Shown here in pieces: positions 41,903-49,997 of a stretch of 64,000 nt of DNA (its first letter is position 1; the number at the start of each line of letters is the position of its first letter). A program made the position numbers and the translations under genes. This stretch comes from Actinomadura citrea (GTDB lineage Bacteria; Actinomycetota; Actinomycetes; Streptosporangiales; Streptosporangiaceae). The DNA lies in contig NZ_JACCBT010000001.1 in NCBI RefSeq assembly GCF_013409045.1, forward strand, positions 5,704,001 through 5,768,000, in the 5' to 3' direction. The notes under the pieces were generated by a model. The model saw only the letters and a program-made list of their open reading frames with translations, searched no databases and had not been told where the DNA came from.

Positions 41903-42490
41903 TCAGCGGTCGAGCGGGACGTCGGCGGCGGCGAGCACGGCCTGGATCTCCAGCGCGATCGCGATCTCGTCGCCGAGCATGACCCGGTCGCCCTGCAGCG
42001 GGATGTTGAACTCGATGCCGAAGTCGCGGCGGCTGATGGAGGCGGTCGCGGTGAAGCCCGCGCGGACGCCGCCCCACGGGTCGGGGCCCACGCCGTGGAA
42101 CTCGGTCAGCAGCCGGACCGGGCGGGTCACGTTCCTGATCGTCAGGTCGCCGTGCAGGTGGTAGCGGGGCGTCCGGGCGCGGCGGCCGATCTTGGCACGT
42201 TCCACACCGGTACCGGCGAAGCTCATCACCGGGTGGCGGCGCACGTCCAGGAAGTCGGCGGAGCGGACGTGCTCGTCCCGCTCGGCGCTGCGGGTGTCGA
42301 TCGAGCCCATCCGGATCTCCGCGCGGGCGGTGGAGTCGAACGGGTCCTCCCCGATCACGACCTCGCCCTCGAAGTCCGGGAACGAGCCGCGCACCGTCGT
42401 CATCAGGTGCCGGACCGAGAAGGTGATCTCGGAGTGGACCGGGTCGACGGTCCAGCGGCCGGCTTCGAGGTCGGGCACCTCGCCACCCAT
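41903..42490 (-). CDS. YceI-family protein
   Basis: A 195-residue lipocalin-like protein: AGRWTVDPVHSEITFSVRHLMTTVRGSFPDFEGEVV, SIDTRSAERDEHVRSADFLDVRRHPVMSFA and YHLHGDLTIRNVTRPV are the family marks. It binds long-chain isoprenoids in known members. There is no signal peptide, so it is cytoplasmic. ATG 42490 (MGGEVPD) is selected with GGGGGGA upstream. Divergent from the universal stress protein gene. Confidence 0.9.
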   Translation of the reverse strand: MGGEVPDLEAGRWTVDPVHSEITFSVRHLMTTVRGSFPDFEGEVVIGEDPFDSTARAEIRMGSIDTRSAERDEHVRSADFLDVRRHPVMSFAGTGVERAKIGRRARTPRYHLHGDLTIRNVTRPVRLLTEFHGVGPDPWGGVRAGFTATASISRRDFGIEFNIPLQGDRVMLGDEIAIALEIQAVLAAADVPLDR

Positions 42491-42577
42491 AAATCCCCCC
42501 AAAAATCTGCGAACCTGGCAAAAGTACCCCAAAACTCATCCTGGTCTGTTCCGGGCCTCAGGGGGAATGCTTCGGAC

Positions 42578-43381
42578 ATGATCGGTGAACATGTGCTCGC
42601 CGGATACGTTCCCGACGCGGGCGGCCGGGAGGCACTCGACCTCGCCCGCGGGATCGTCGCGCTGACCGGCGGCCGGCTGAGCGTGGCGACCGTCCATCCG
42701 CCGGACCTCCCGGCCGCGGCGGGCGAGGCCCGCGCGCTCCTGGACCAGGCGGCCGACCTCCTGGACGGCGAGCCGGCGGACCTGCTCGTCCAGGAGGGCC
42801 GCAGCGTCGGCCGCGGCCTGACCGTGCTCGCCAGCCGGATCGGCGCCGATCTGATCGTCGTCGGCTCCCCCGAGGGCGGCGCGCGCGGCCGGATCGGCGT
42901 CGGCGCCGCCGCCGACCACCTGCTCCACTCAGCGACCGAGGCCGTGATGCTCGCCCCGTCCGGCCACCGGTCGCCCGACGAGCTGGGCCGGATCACGGTC
43001 ATGTACGTGCGGCGGCCCCAGTGCGACGAGGCGGTCATCCGAGCCGCGCAGGCCGCCGAGCGCCTGGAGGTGCCGCTCCGGCTGGTGACCCTGGCCATCG
43101 GCGACGTCAACCCCGAACCGCTCCGTGACGACCTCGCGCTCGCCATCCGGCTCGCCCTGGACTCCGCGGACCTGCTCCCCGAGGACGTCACCGCCGAGGT
43201 GGCCGAGGGCGACGACGTCGCGGACGCGCTGGAGGACGTGGACTGGCCCGAGGGCGAGCTGCTCGTCTGCGCGTCCAGCGAGGACGCCGCAGCCCACCGG
43301 GTCTTCCTGGGCGAGGTAGCCCTCAAGGTCCTGCGCGCCGCGCCCTGTCCGGTCACCGTCCTCCCGCGAGGCTACTACTGA
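42578..43381 (+). CDS. Universal stress protein with two UspA domains
   Basis: A 267-residue protein of two Usp domains (about 1-140 and 145-267). The first has the ATP-binding loop VVGSPEGGARGRIGVGAAADHLLHSATEAVMLAP; in the second the loop is degenerate (VCASSEDAAAHRVFLGEVALKVLRAAPCPVTVLP). In actinobacteria tandem Usps are often under DosR-like control, but no such regulator is visible here. ATG 42578 has a weak GGGGGAA upstream at 11 bp. Confidence 0.88.
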   Translation: MIGEHVLAGYVPDAGGREALDLARGIVALTGGRLSVATVHPPDLPAAAGEARALLDQAADLLDGEPADLLVQEGRSVGRGLTVLASRIGADLIVVGSPEGGARGRIGVGAAADHLLHSATEAVMLAPSGHRSPDELGRITVMYVRRPQCDEAVIRAAQAAERLEVPLRLVTLAIGDVNPEPLRDDLALAIRLALDSADLLPEDVTAEVAEGDDVADALEDVDWPEGELLVCASSEDAAAHRVFLGEVALKVLRAAPCPVTVLPRGYY

Positions 43382-43397
43382 GTAGTCCCTTTTGACC

Positions 43398-43484
43398 GGT
43401 TCCATGGAACCGCTTGCCGCCCACCGTTTACCTCGGCTACATTCCGTCGAGATCGGAACGTGACCTTGGAACGCGGCACGTTCC
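43398..43484. promoter_or_regulatory. Two dyads upstream of the CHAP gene
   Basis: GGTTCCATGGAACC (43398-43411) is a perfect 14-bp palindrome. GGAACGTG (43455-43462) and CACGTTCC (43477-43484) are a perfect 8-bp inverted repeat with a 14-bp spacer. Both contain GGAAC/GTTCC, so one regulator could recognise both, or the second could form an RNA hairpin in the leader of the gene at 43539. Confidence 0.5.
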
Positions 43485-43538
43485 GTCCCCCGGTCGGGCG
43501 CCACCCCGCCCGAACGAGCGAGGCGCGTCAGGAGCGAG

Positions 43539-44507
43539 ATGGACCCGATCGGCAAGAAGCTGCTCGACATCGCCACGAAGGAGCTCGGGTACACCGAGAA
43601 AGGCGACGGCTACACCAAGTTCGGCGAGTGGTACCGCAAGAACCTCGACGGCGACCACGACGAGTACTTCTCGACGGCGCCCTGGTGCGACATGTTCCTC
43701 GCCTGGGCCGCCGACAAGGCCGACGTCACCGGCCAGGCCGGGCAGTTCGCCTCCACCGTCGACCACGCCAAGTGGTTCAAGAAGAACGACGCCTGGGGAC
43801 ACGACCCCGAACCCGGCGCCATCGTCTTCTACGACTGGAACGGCTCCGGCGACATCGACCAGGTCGACCACGTCGGCATCGTCGAGAAGGTCGACGGCCA
43901 CACCCTCCACACCATCGAGGGCAACGCCGACGGCTACAAGCTCATGCGCAAGACCCGCGACATGGACTCCGTCGTCGGCTTCGGCTACCCGTCCAAGATC
44001 AAGGTCGAGGCCAAGTACACCCCGAAGCACGCCGCCCCCGCCCCCACCGTCGACCAGGTCGGCGCCCCCGCCGCCTCGACGCGCACCCACGAGCAGCAGC
44101 ACTCCCCCGCCCCCGAGCACGTCCCCGCCCAGGAGGTCGTCCTCGGCGGCATCCTCGCCTTCGTCCTGTGCGGCACCGTGGCCCTCGCCGCCGGCCGCGT
44201 CGCCGCCGCGAAGGCCCCGACGTCCCCGCCCATCCGCGTCCGCAAGCGCGGCAAGCACCACCGCCCGGCCACTCCCGTCGCCCTCCCGGCCGACGTCACC
44301 CCCGCCGACCTCGACGCCGCGGACGCCGGCACCACCCTGATGCCCGCCATCTCGCTCGCCGCCGCCCACGAGGCCGAGGACCGCGAGTTCTGGGGCCGCA
44401 TCGCCCACCTCGAAGAGGACGGCGAACTCGACTTCTGGAACACCCTGCACGCCGAGCTCACCGACTCGGCATCCGACCGGTACGCAAGCACTCCGGGATT
44501 CCGCTAG
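43539..44507 (+). CDS. CHAP-domain protein with internal membrane anchor
   Basis: A 322-residue putative peptidoglycan hydrolase. The CHAP fold covers about 1-150: catalytic Cys in TAPWCDMFLAW, His in QVDHVGIVEK and IEGNAD. There is no N-terminal signal peptide. A single hydrophobic helix (VVLGGILAFVLCGTVALAAG) lies at about 205-225 and a basic segment (RVRKRGKHHR) follows, so by the positive-inside rule the CHAP domain should be outside and the C-terminal 80 residues inside. The C-terminal region is acidic with no recognised fold. Upstream of three tRNA genes. Confidence 0.82.
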   Translation: MDPIGKKLLDIATKELGYTEKGDGYTKFGEWYRKNLDGDHDEYFSTAPWCDMFLAWAADKADVTGQAGQFASTVDHAKWFKKNDAWGHDPEPGAIVFYDWNGSGDIDQVDHVGIVEKVDGHTLHTIEGNADGYKLMRKTRDMDSVVGFGYPSKIKVEAKYTPKHAAPAPTVDQVGAPAASTRTHEQQHSPAPEHVPAQEVVLGGILAFVLCGTVALAAGRVAAAKAPTSPPIRVRKRGKHHRPATPVALPADVTPADLDAADAGTTLMPAISLAAAHEAEDREFWGRIAHLEEDGELDFWNTLHAELTDSASDRYASTPGFR

Positions 44508-44523
44508 AGTTGTTCGTGCGAGC

Positions 44524-44541
44524 CCGGGGGGCGACCCCCGG
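44524..44541 (+). terminator. Hairpin after the CHAP gene
   Basis: CCGGGGG / CCCCCGG with a 4-base loop, 17 bp after the stop. The same hairpin recurs at 44868-44885 and, as CCGGGG/ACCCCCGG, near 44951-44967 in the tandem repeat beyond the tRNAs. Confidence 0.55.
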
Positions 44542-44549
44542 ACCGGCAC

Positions 44550-44622
44550 GCGGACGTGGCTCAGTTGGTAGAGCATCACCTTGCCAAGGTGAGGGTCGCG
44601 GGTTCGAATCCCGTCGTCCGCT
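44550..44622 (+). tRNA. tRNA-Gly (GCC)
   Basis: Cloverleaf of 73 nt: acceptor GCGGACG pairs CGTCCGC; D arm GCTCAGTTGGTAGAGC; anticodon stem and loop with TTGCCAA, anticodon GCC; T arm GGTTCGAATCC. No encoded CCA. Confidence 0.95.
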
Positions 44623-44650
44623 CTGAGAGGCCCCCGTCAGGCCTCGCTCT

Positions 44651-44721
44651 GGTGGAGTGGCCGAGAGGCGAGGCAACGGCCTGCAAAGCCGTGTACACGG
44701 GTTCAAATCCCGTCTCCACCT
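44651..44721 (+). tRNA. tRNA-Cys (GCA)
   Basis: 71 nt: acceptor GGTGGAG pairs CTCCACC; anticodon loop CTGCAAA, anticodon GCA; T loop GGTTCAAATCC. No encoded CCA. 28 bp after tRNA-Gly. Confidence 0.95.
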
Positions 44722-44735
44722 CGCAGCACACGCAA

Positions 44736-44807
44736 GGGCGATTAGCTCAGTGGGAGAGCGCTACCTTGACACGGTAGAGGCCACTGGTTCAATCCCAGTA
44801 TCGCCCA
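44736..44807 (+). tRNA. tRNA-Val (GAC)
   Basis: 72 nt: acceptor GGGCGAT pairs ATCGCCC; anticodon loop TTGACAC, anticodon GAC; T arm GGTTCAATCCC. No encoded CCA. Gly-Cys-Val is a conserved actinobacterial cluster. Confidence 0.95.
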
Positions 44808-44973
44808 CGAGTCGGGCCACCGTGTTCGGCGCTTTTGGCGCCTTCCCCGGTGGCCCGCAATGCTTTCCCGGGGGACGACCCCCGGACCCCCGAGTCGGGC
44901 CACCATGGTCGGCGCTTTTCGGCGCCCTCCCGGTGGCCCGCAATGCTTTCCCGGGGAGCGACCCCCGGACCCC
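44808..44973 (+). repeat. Tandem 83-bp repeat (two copies) after tRNA-Val
   Basis: Copy 1 starts at 44808 and copy 2 at 44891, each beginning CGAGTCGGGCCACC. The copies differ at a handful of bases, including a shifted C. Each unit contains two hairpins: GGGCCACCG/CGGTGGCCC around an inner GGCGC-TTTT-GGCGCC, then CCGGGGG/CCCCCGG. A partial continuation (GGGGGACTCC) follows. No gene is supported from here to 45217; from about 45001 to 45217 I see nothing else. Confidence 0.75.
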
Positions 44974-45217
44974 CGATGTGGGGGACTCCGTCCCCCACTC
45001 CCCCTGCGCGCGGGGCTGGACTTTGCGGCACGCTTTCAGAACTCACGTGGCCTGGCCCCGCGGTGCGCGGATGCGTCGGAGCCGGGGCTAGGCCGTTGTA
45101 GACGCGCTAGCCACTCGGCAGCCTCGGGCCCGGGTGCTACTCGCCCAGAAGCCTGGAGCGGCCAGAGGGGTGTGCGGCGCGGCCTGGTTCGCGGGTTCCT
45201 GCGCGATGTTCGTGGTC

Positions 45218-45628
45218 TCAGGGGTCGAGTACGGCGGCGGTGGCTTCGATCTCTACGAGTTGGTCGGCGTAGCCGAGCACGGTGACGCCGATCAGTGTGC
45301 TGGGGACGTCGTGGTCGCCGAACGCGTCTCGGACCACCTGCCATGCCGTCGCCAGGTCCTCCTGCCGGGAGGAGGCCACGAGTACGCGGGTGCTGATGAC
45401 GTCGTGCAGTGCCGCGCCGGCGTCCGCCAGGGCGGTCCTCATGTTCTCCAGGGCCTTGGCCGCCTGCCCTGCGTAGTCGCCTGTCGCGGCGGTGGAGCCG
45501 TCCTCGTTCAGCGGACACGCCCCGGCGAGGAAGATCAGCCGTGCCTCCGCCGGGGCGGTCGCCGCGTAGGCGTACTCGGCGACGGAGGACAGGGACGCGG
45601 AGCGGATCAGCGTGACGGCGCGGGGCAT
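45218..45628 (-). CDS. RidA/YjgF-family protein
   Basis: A 136-residue Rid protein, probably a trimeric enamine/imine deaminase or ligand-binding relative. Motifs: LIFLAGACPLNEDGSTAATGDYAGQAAKALENMRTALADAGAALHDVISTRVLV and the C-terminal VEIEATAAV. The canonical catalytic Arg in the R-V-x-x position is present in ISTRVLVA. ATG 45628 has AGAGGAA upstream. Single gene. Confidence 0.88.
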   Translation of the reverse strand: MPRAVTLIRSASLSSVAEYAYAATAPAEARLIFLAGACPLNEDGSTAATGDYAGQAAKALENMRTALADAGAALHDVISTRVLVASSRQEDLATAWQVVRDAFGDHDVPSTLIGVTVLGYADQLVEIEATAAVLDP

Positions 45629-45716
45629 GGCGTTCCTCTGGCGTGGGGCTGTGGGGCTGTGGGGCTCACACCCTTCCAAAGGTCGACCCGGCGGTCGACG
45701 CATTTTCTCGCCGGCG

Positions 45717-47762
45717 TCAGCGCCGGAGCTGCGGGGTGAACGCCGCCGCGCGGGCGTAGAGCTTGTACAGCTTGAACTGGCCGGCGAAGGAGAGGCCGCA
45801 GGCGTTGTCGAGGACGCTGGTCGCCTTCTGGTTGCTGAGAGTGGTGCCGCGTGCCCCGGGGTGGTCGATCTGGCCGCCCATGAACACCTGCATCCTGGTC
45901 AGCATGTGGTCGCGCTGGTCGGTGTTCATCTCGTGCCAGGAGTGGCAGGTCACCGCCGCGAGCAGCGCGTCGTTGAGCTCTCCCCCCGCGCCGTGGTCGT
46001 GGTCGTCGGCGGGCGCCGCCTTCCCCGCGGTCGGGGACGTGAACCAGGGACACGGGCCGCCCGGCTTCAGGTCGGACATGCAGACGAACAGTTCGGCCTC
46101 GTTCCCGAGATTGCCGAGACCGATGCTCAGCCAGGGGATCTTGCCGTTCAGGCAGTCGGGCAGGTTCTTCGGGGAGCCGGTCGCGTTGCCGTTGGAGTAC
46201 CAGCAGTTGCCCACGTTGCCGGGGAAGGCGTCCCACCAGAAGTCCACTCCGTTGCCGGACATCGTGTTGCCGTGGAACGAGTTGCGGTGGGACGTGGACA
46301 GCTTCAGGGGGTCGCAGCCCGTGATGGGCCCGTTCCCAGGCCCGCAGACGAAGGCGTCGGGGACGGCGAACAGCATGGCGCCGCGCCTCTTGTTGTCACG
46401 GAACCGGTTGTCGCGGACCACGTTGTCGTCGCCGCCGGCGATCCACATGCCGGTGCCGACGGGGACCGGCACCGACGGCACCACGTCACTGCCGGGCAGG
46501 TAGGGGTTGAAGTTGTTGGAGTAGAAGTCGTTCTTCTCGATCAGGTCGCCCTGTTGCGGGAAGCCGGGGTGCCCCGCCGCGGTGAACACGTCGGTCGTGA
46601 AGCCGAGGCCGTTGTCGTAGAAGTTGTTGTGGTGCAGCCAGGTGCCGCTGCCGTCCGTGCCGGAGTAGCCGCTGGTGTTGTGGTGGGAGTCGCAGTAGCG
46701 GATCTCCTGGCTGTACCGCGCCGTCGGATAGACCTTCGGGTCGCGGCCCGCCGAGGTCTTGGCGCCCGACCCCGGATAGAGCCCGGAGTCGCCGTTGCCC
46801 GCCGCCTCGCAGTTCTGCATCACGCCGTGGTCCTCGACGAAGGTGAGCACGCCGTACTCGCCCGCGTAGAAGGTCTTGAAGCGGTCGAGCAGGTACCCGT
46901 TGCTCTCCAGCACGTAGATGTCGTGCTCCTCGGCGTGCCGGACGGTCACGTTCCGCAGGACGAACCCGTCGGCCCGGTCGGCGCGGATGCCCACGTCCTT
47001 CGCCGAGCGGCGCGGGCCGCCGTTGCCTGACGAGGGGTCGCCGGCCTCCACCACCACGTCGTCCGCGCTGACGCCGGACCCCTCGAGCTGGAGGTTGCAG
47101 CGCACGCACGCGCCCCGGTTCGGGATGCCGTGCCGGTCGACCAGCGGCGGGTCCGGGTCCTTGCCGGAGCCGGGCGAACGGCCCAGCACGGCGATGAGGT
47201 TGGCGTCGTTCTGGCACATGTACTCGCCGAGGTAGGAGTAGGCCCCCGTGCTCAGCTTGTACGGGTCGCACGCCTTGTCGTGGGTGGGCTTCGCGCGCGA
47301 GGTGGGCTCGGTGTAGACGCCCGGCAGGACCACGACCCGGTCGTTGTTGCCCGAGTCGGTCACCGCGGGCTGGATCTCGCCGTACCGGCACCGCGAGGCC
47401 AGCGCCCGGTTGATCCGCGTGAGCTCCCGCGCCTCCGCGGCGCTGAACCGCCGGTGGTCGTGCGGCCGGATGTCGTAGCCCGACCTCCGCGCCCGCTTGA
47501 TCGAGGCCTCCAGCCGCTTGAGCGAGTCGGGGCGGCACACGACGCGGGTCTCGCCGCCCCTGCTCGTCGTGATCGACGAGGCCAGGCTCCTGGCCTTGGG
47601 CACCGCGCCGCCCGCACACGGGCTGACCGAGCAGTCCGGGCCGGGCAGCGGCCAGTACGAGGGACGCTCGATGTGCGCGTCCGCGCCCGCCATCAGCCCG
47701 AGGACCAGCCCGGCCGCGGTGGCGACGATCAACCAGAGCCTGCCGAGATACCGTCTGCCCAT
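45717..47762 (-). CDS. Secreted parallel beta-helix repeat protein
   Basis: A 681-residue exported protein. The signal peptide is MGRRYLGRLWLIVATAAGLVLGLMAGADA. A middle region (about 240-480) shows Asn/Asp-rich right-handed beta-helix repeats such as VLRNVTVRHAEEHDIYVLESNGYLL, GVMQNCEAAGNGDSGLY, WLHHNNFYDNGLGFTTDVF and NVVRDNRFRDNKRRGAML. The N-terminal part has paired cysteines (CSVSPCAGG, CVRCNL). C-terminus has helical segments with LNDALLAAVTCHSWHEMNTDQRDHML. Beta-helix proteins usually bind or cleave polysaccharide; no catalytic residues can be named. GAGGG precedes ATG 47762. Confidence 0.82.
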   Translation of the reverse strand: MGRRYLGRLWLIVATAAGLVLGLMAGADAHIERPSYWPLPGPDCSVSPCAGGAVPKARSLASSITTSRGGETRVVCRPDSLKRLEASIKRARRSGYDIRPHDHRRFSAAEARELTRINRALASRCRYGEIQPAVTDSGNNDRVVVLPGVYTEPTSRAKPTHDKACDPYKLSTGAYSYLGEYMCQNDANLIAVLGRSPGSGKDPDPPLVDRHGIPNRGACVRCNLQLEGSGVSADDVVVEAGDPSSGNGGPRRSAKDVGIRADRADGFVLRNVTVRHAEEHDIYVLESNGYLLDRFKTFYAGEYGVLTFVEDHGVMQNCEAAGNGDSGLYPGSGAKTSAGRDPKVYPTARYSQEIRYCDSHHNTSGYSGTDGSGTWLHHNNFYDNGLGFTTDVFTAAGHPGFPQQGDLIEKNDFYSNNFNPYLPGSDVVPSVPVPVGTGMWIAGGDDNVVRDNRFRDNKRRGAMLFAVPDAFVCGPGNGPITGCDPLKLSTSHRNSFHGNTMSGNGVDFWWDAFPGNVGNCWYSNGNATGSPKNLPDCLNGKIPWLSIGLGNLGNEAELFVCMSDLKPGGPCPWFTSPTAGKAAPADDHDHGAGGELNDALLAAVTCHSWHEMNTDQRDHMLTRMQVFMGGQIDHPGARGTTLSNQKATSVLDNACGLSFAGQFKLYKLYARAAAFTPQLRR

Positions 47763-47962
47763 CAGCCAACCCTCGTCCCGGAGACCTCTGCCAAGCGCTT
47801 GCTCGACCAACGGCCCCACGAATCACGAAATTTGAGTGAAATTCACGTTCAATCTAGCTGCGCGCAGGTCGGAAGATCCCGCCCAACGTCCACAACCGGT
47901 CACCACTGCCCCGGACGGCGGGCGCGAGTACGATGGCGCCGCAGTCGGGGGAAGGTCTCCTT

Positions 47963-48835
47963 GTGAACGGCTGGGCACTTTCGCTCGTTCTCGTCGCCGC
48001 GGTGGTGCACGCGTTCTGGAACTTCTCCGCGAAGCGGGTCGGCGACGGAGGGGCGGCCTTCGTCTTCCTCTACTACACCGTTTCGGCCATGGTGTTCGGC
48101 CCCGCCGCGGCGGTACTCCTGGTGCTGGAGCCTCAGCGTCCGCAGTGGACATGGCTCCTCGCCGCACTGGTGACCGCGATCCTGCACGTGGCGTACGGGA
48201 TCGTGCTGCAGCGCGGGTACGCCGTCGGCGACCTGTCGGTGGTCTATCCCCTGGCCAGGGGCACCGGGCCGCTGCTGTCGGTGCTGGTGGCGGTCCTCTT
48301 CCTCGGCGAGGACCCCGGCCTGCCGGGCCTGGTCGGCGCGCTCCTGGTGATCGCCGGCGTCCTGGTCGTCAGCAGCGGCGCACCGGCGGAGGGCGGCGCC
48401 TCGCCGGCACGGCGCCGCGCGGGCGTCTTCTACGGCGTGCTGACCGGGGTCATGATCGCGGGCTACACGCTGTGGGACGCGCATTCGGTGACGGAACTGG
48501 CGGTCCCGCCGCTGGTCTACTTCGGCTCCGGCGCGCTCGCCCAGAGCCTGCTCCTCGCGCCGTACGCGTTGCGGGACAGGGCGCGGGTCGCCCGGCTGTG
48601 GCGCGACCACCGGCGCGAGGTGCTCACCATCGGCCTGCTGTCGCCGGTGGCGTACCTGCTCGTGCTCTTCGCGCTCCGGATCGCGCCGGTCAGCCTGGTC
48701 GCTCCCGCCCGTGAGCTGAGCATCGTGCTCGGCGGACTGGCCGCGTGGCGGGTGCTCGGCGAGACGAACGCCGTCCGCCGTCTGGCGGGCTCGGTCGTGG
48801 TGCTGGCCGGGATCGCCGCCATCGCGATGGCCTGA
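47963..48835 (+). CDS. EamA/DMT-family transporter
   Basis: A 290-residue membrane protein with about ten helices in two EamA repeats (AAVVHAFWNFSAKRVG, YGIVLQRGYAVGDLSVVYPLARGTGPLLSVLVAVLFLGE; then GVLTGVMIAGYTLWDAHSV, RIAPVSLVAPARELSIVLGGLAAWRVLGE). GTG 47963 is placed 8 bp after GGAAGG; ATG 47933 lacks a ribosome site. Substrate unknown; the family includes amino acid and metabolite exporters. Confidence 0.88.
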   Translation: MNGWALSLVLVAAVVHAFWNFSAKRVGDGGAAFVFLYYTVSAMVFGPAAAVLLVLEPQRPQWTWLLAALVTAILHVAYGIVLQRGYAVGDLSVVYPLARGTGPLLSVLVAVLFLGEDPGLPGLVGALLVIAGVLVVSSGAPAEGGASPARRRAGVFYGVLTGVMIAGYTLWDAHSVTELAVPPLVYFGSGALAQSLLLAPYALRDRARVARLWRDHRREVLTIGLLSPVAYLLVLFALRIAPVSLVAPARELSIVLGGLAAWRVLGETNAVRRLAGSVVVLAGIAAIAMA

Positions 48836-48863
48836 CTCCCGGACGGACCCGCCCGGGAGTCAG
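48832..48863. terminator. Bidirectional terminator that contains both stop codons
   Basis: CTGACTCCCGG (48832-48842) and CCGGGAGTCAG (48853-48863) are a perfect 11-bp inverted repeat. The TGA of the EamA gene (48833-48835) lies in the left arm and the complement of the opposite oxidoreductase TGA (48860-48862) in the right arm, so the two convergent genes share a minimal terminator. Confidence 0.75.
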
Positions 48864-49840
48864 AGGGCGATGGCGACCTTCCCCCGGGCGTGGCCGCGCT
48901 CGATGTAGCGAAGGGCCTCGGGGAGTTCGGCGAACGGGTAGGTCCGGTCGATGACGGGCGTGACCTGCTCCTGCTCCATCAGACCGGCCAGGAACCGCAG
49001 GTCCGCGGAGTTGGGTTTCCAGCCGACGGAGGCGATGCGCTGGCTGACGAAGGGGGAGGCCAGAGCGCCGCGGACGATCTGCCCCGCGGGGCCGAGCAGC
49101 CCGCCGCGCGGCGAGGCGATGCCGCCCACGATCACCAGCGTGCCGCGGGACGTCAGGCAGCGTCGCAGTTCGGCGAGCGGCCGGTCGCCCACGATGTCCA
49201 TGAGCATGTCGTACCGTCCCGTTCGCTTCGTGAAGTCCTCGCGGGTGTAGTCCACGACATGGTCCGCGCCCAGGGAGTGGACCAGTTCGAGGTTGCGGGT
49301 GCTGCACACGCCGGTGACCTCGGCTCCGAACGCCTTGGCGAGCTGGACGGCGAACGTCCCGATGCCACCGGAGGCCCCGTTCACGAGGACGCGCTGCCCG
49401 GCGGAGATCCTGCCGGTGTCCCGCAGCCCTTGCAGCGCGGTGTGCGCGGCCATCGACACCGACGCGGCCTGCTCGAAGGCGAGACGGGCGGGCTTGACGG
49501 CCAGCCGGTCCTGCGGGACGGCGACGGCCTCGGCGAACGACCCCAGGCGGACCTCCCCGAAGACCTCGTCGCCGGGGCGCAGCCCGGTCACCGCGCCGCC
49601 CGTCCGCTCCACGACGCCGGCGAGGTCGGCGCCGAGGATGAGGCCCGGTCTCGGCCGCCGCAGCCCGCAGCTGAGCCGCACCAGCTTCGGGTCGGCCCGC
49701 ATGTGACGCCAGTCGTAGGGGTTCACGGACGCCGCCCGTACCCGGACGAGCACCTCGTCGGGGGCGATGTCGGGTTCGTCGACGTCCTTGAGGGCCAGCA
49801 CGTCGGTCGGGCCGTAGCGGTCCCAGGTCCAGGCCTTCAT
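48860..49840 (-). CDS. NAD(P)-dependent zinc-free medium-chain oxidoreductase (quinone oxidoreductase-like)
   Basis: A 326-residue MDR-family enzyme: MKAWTWDRYGPTDVLALKDVDEPDIAPDEVLVRVRAASVNPYDW, LGADLAGVVERTGG, GDEVFGEVRLGSFAEAVAVPQD and the nucleotide motif VNGASGGIGTFAVQLAKAFGAEVTGV. Cys ligands for structural zinc are absent, so it is a quinone oxidoreductase-like reductase. ATG 49840 has GAGAAGG upstream. Divergence of 157 bp separates it from the TetR-type gene, with three spaced operator-like palindromes between. Confidence 0.9.
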   Translation of the reverse strand: MKAWTWDRYGPTDVLALKDVDEPDIAPDEVLVRVRAASVNPYDWRHMRADPKLVRLSCGLRRPRPGLILGADLAGVVERTGGAVTGLRPGDEVFGEVRLGSFAEAVAVPQDRLAVKPARLAFEQAASVSMAAHTALQGLRDTGRISAGQRVLVNGASGGIGTFAVQLAKAFGAEVTGVCSTRNLELVHSLGADHVVDYTREDFTKRTGRYDMLMDIVGDRPLAELRRCLTSRGTLVIVGGIASPRGGLLGPAGQIVRGALASPFVSQRIASVGWKPNSADLRFLAGLMEQEQVTPVIDRTYPFAELPEALRYIERGHARGKVAIAL

Positions 49841-49881
49841 GGCGACCTTCTCTCCCGAAGGCGCGGGGGACGCATCCGTCG

Positions 49882-49930
49882 TACGCCGTAAGGTTCTCAT
49901 ACGCCGTAAGGTATTCGTACGACGTAAGGC
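49882..49930. repeat. Three TACGnCGTA palindromes at 18-bp spacing
   Basis: TACGCCGTAAGGT at 49882-49894 and 49900-49912, and TACGACGTAAGGC at 49918-49930, start exactly 18 bp apart. Each contains TACG-N-CGTA, a 4-bp-arm palindrome. They lie just upstream of the oxidoreductase start and downstream of the TetR stop. This is a probable multi-operator. Confidence 0.7.
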
Positions 49931-49997
49931 AGTCAAGGCCCCGCAGGGCGGACTTTGTCGGGGGACGTCCGGTGCGCTCGCGGGCGACCGGCAAGGG

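Noticed and set aside
44550..44807. Attachment site with an integrated element at the tRNA cluster
   Set aside because: The tRNA 3' ends are not duplicated downstream and there is no integrase or excisionase; only a local tandem repeat is seen.
44808..45217. CRISPR array from the tandem repeats after the tRNA genes
   Set aside because: Only two units of 83 bp without regular spacers and no cas genes.
45643..45665. Short CTGTGGGG repeat upstream of the RidA gene as a regulatory array
   Set aside because: Only two to three copies of 8 bp; it looks like slippage and has no further support.
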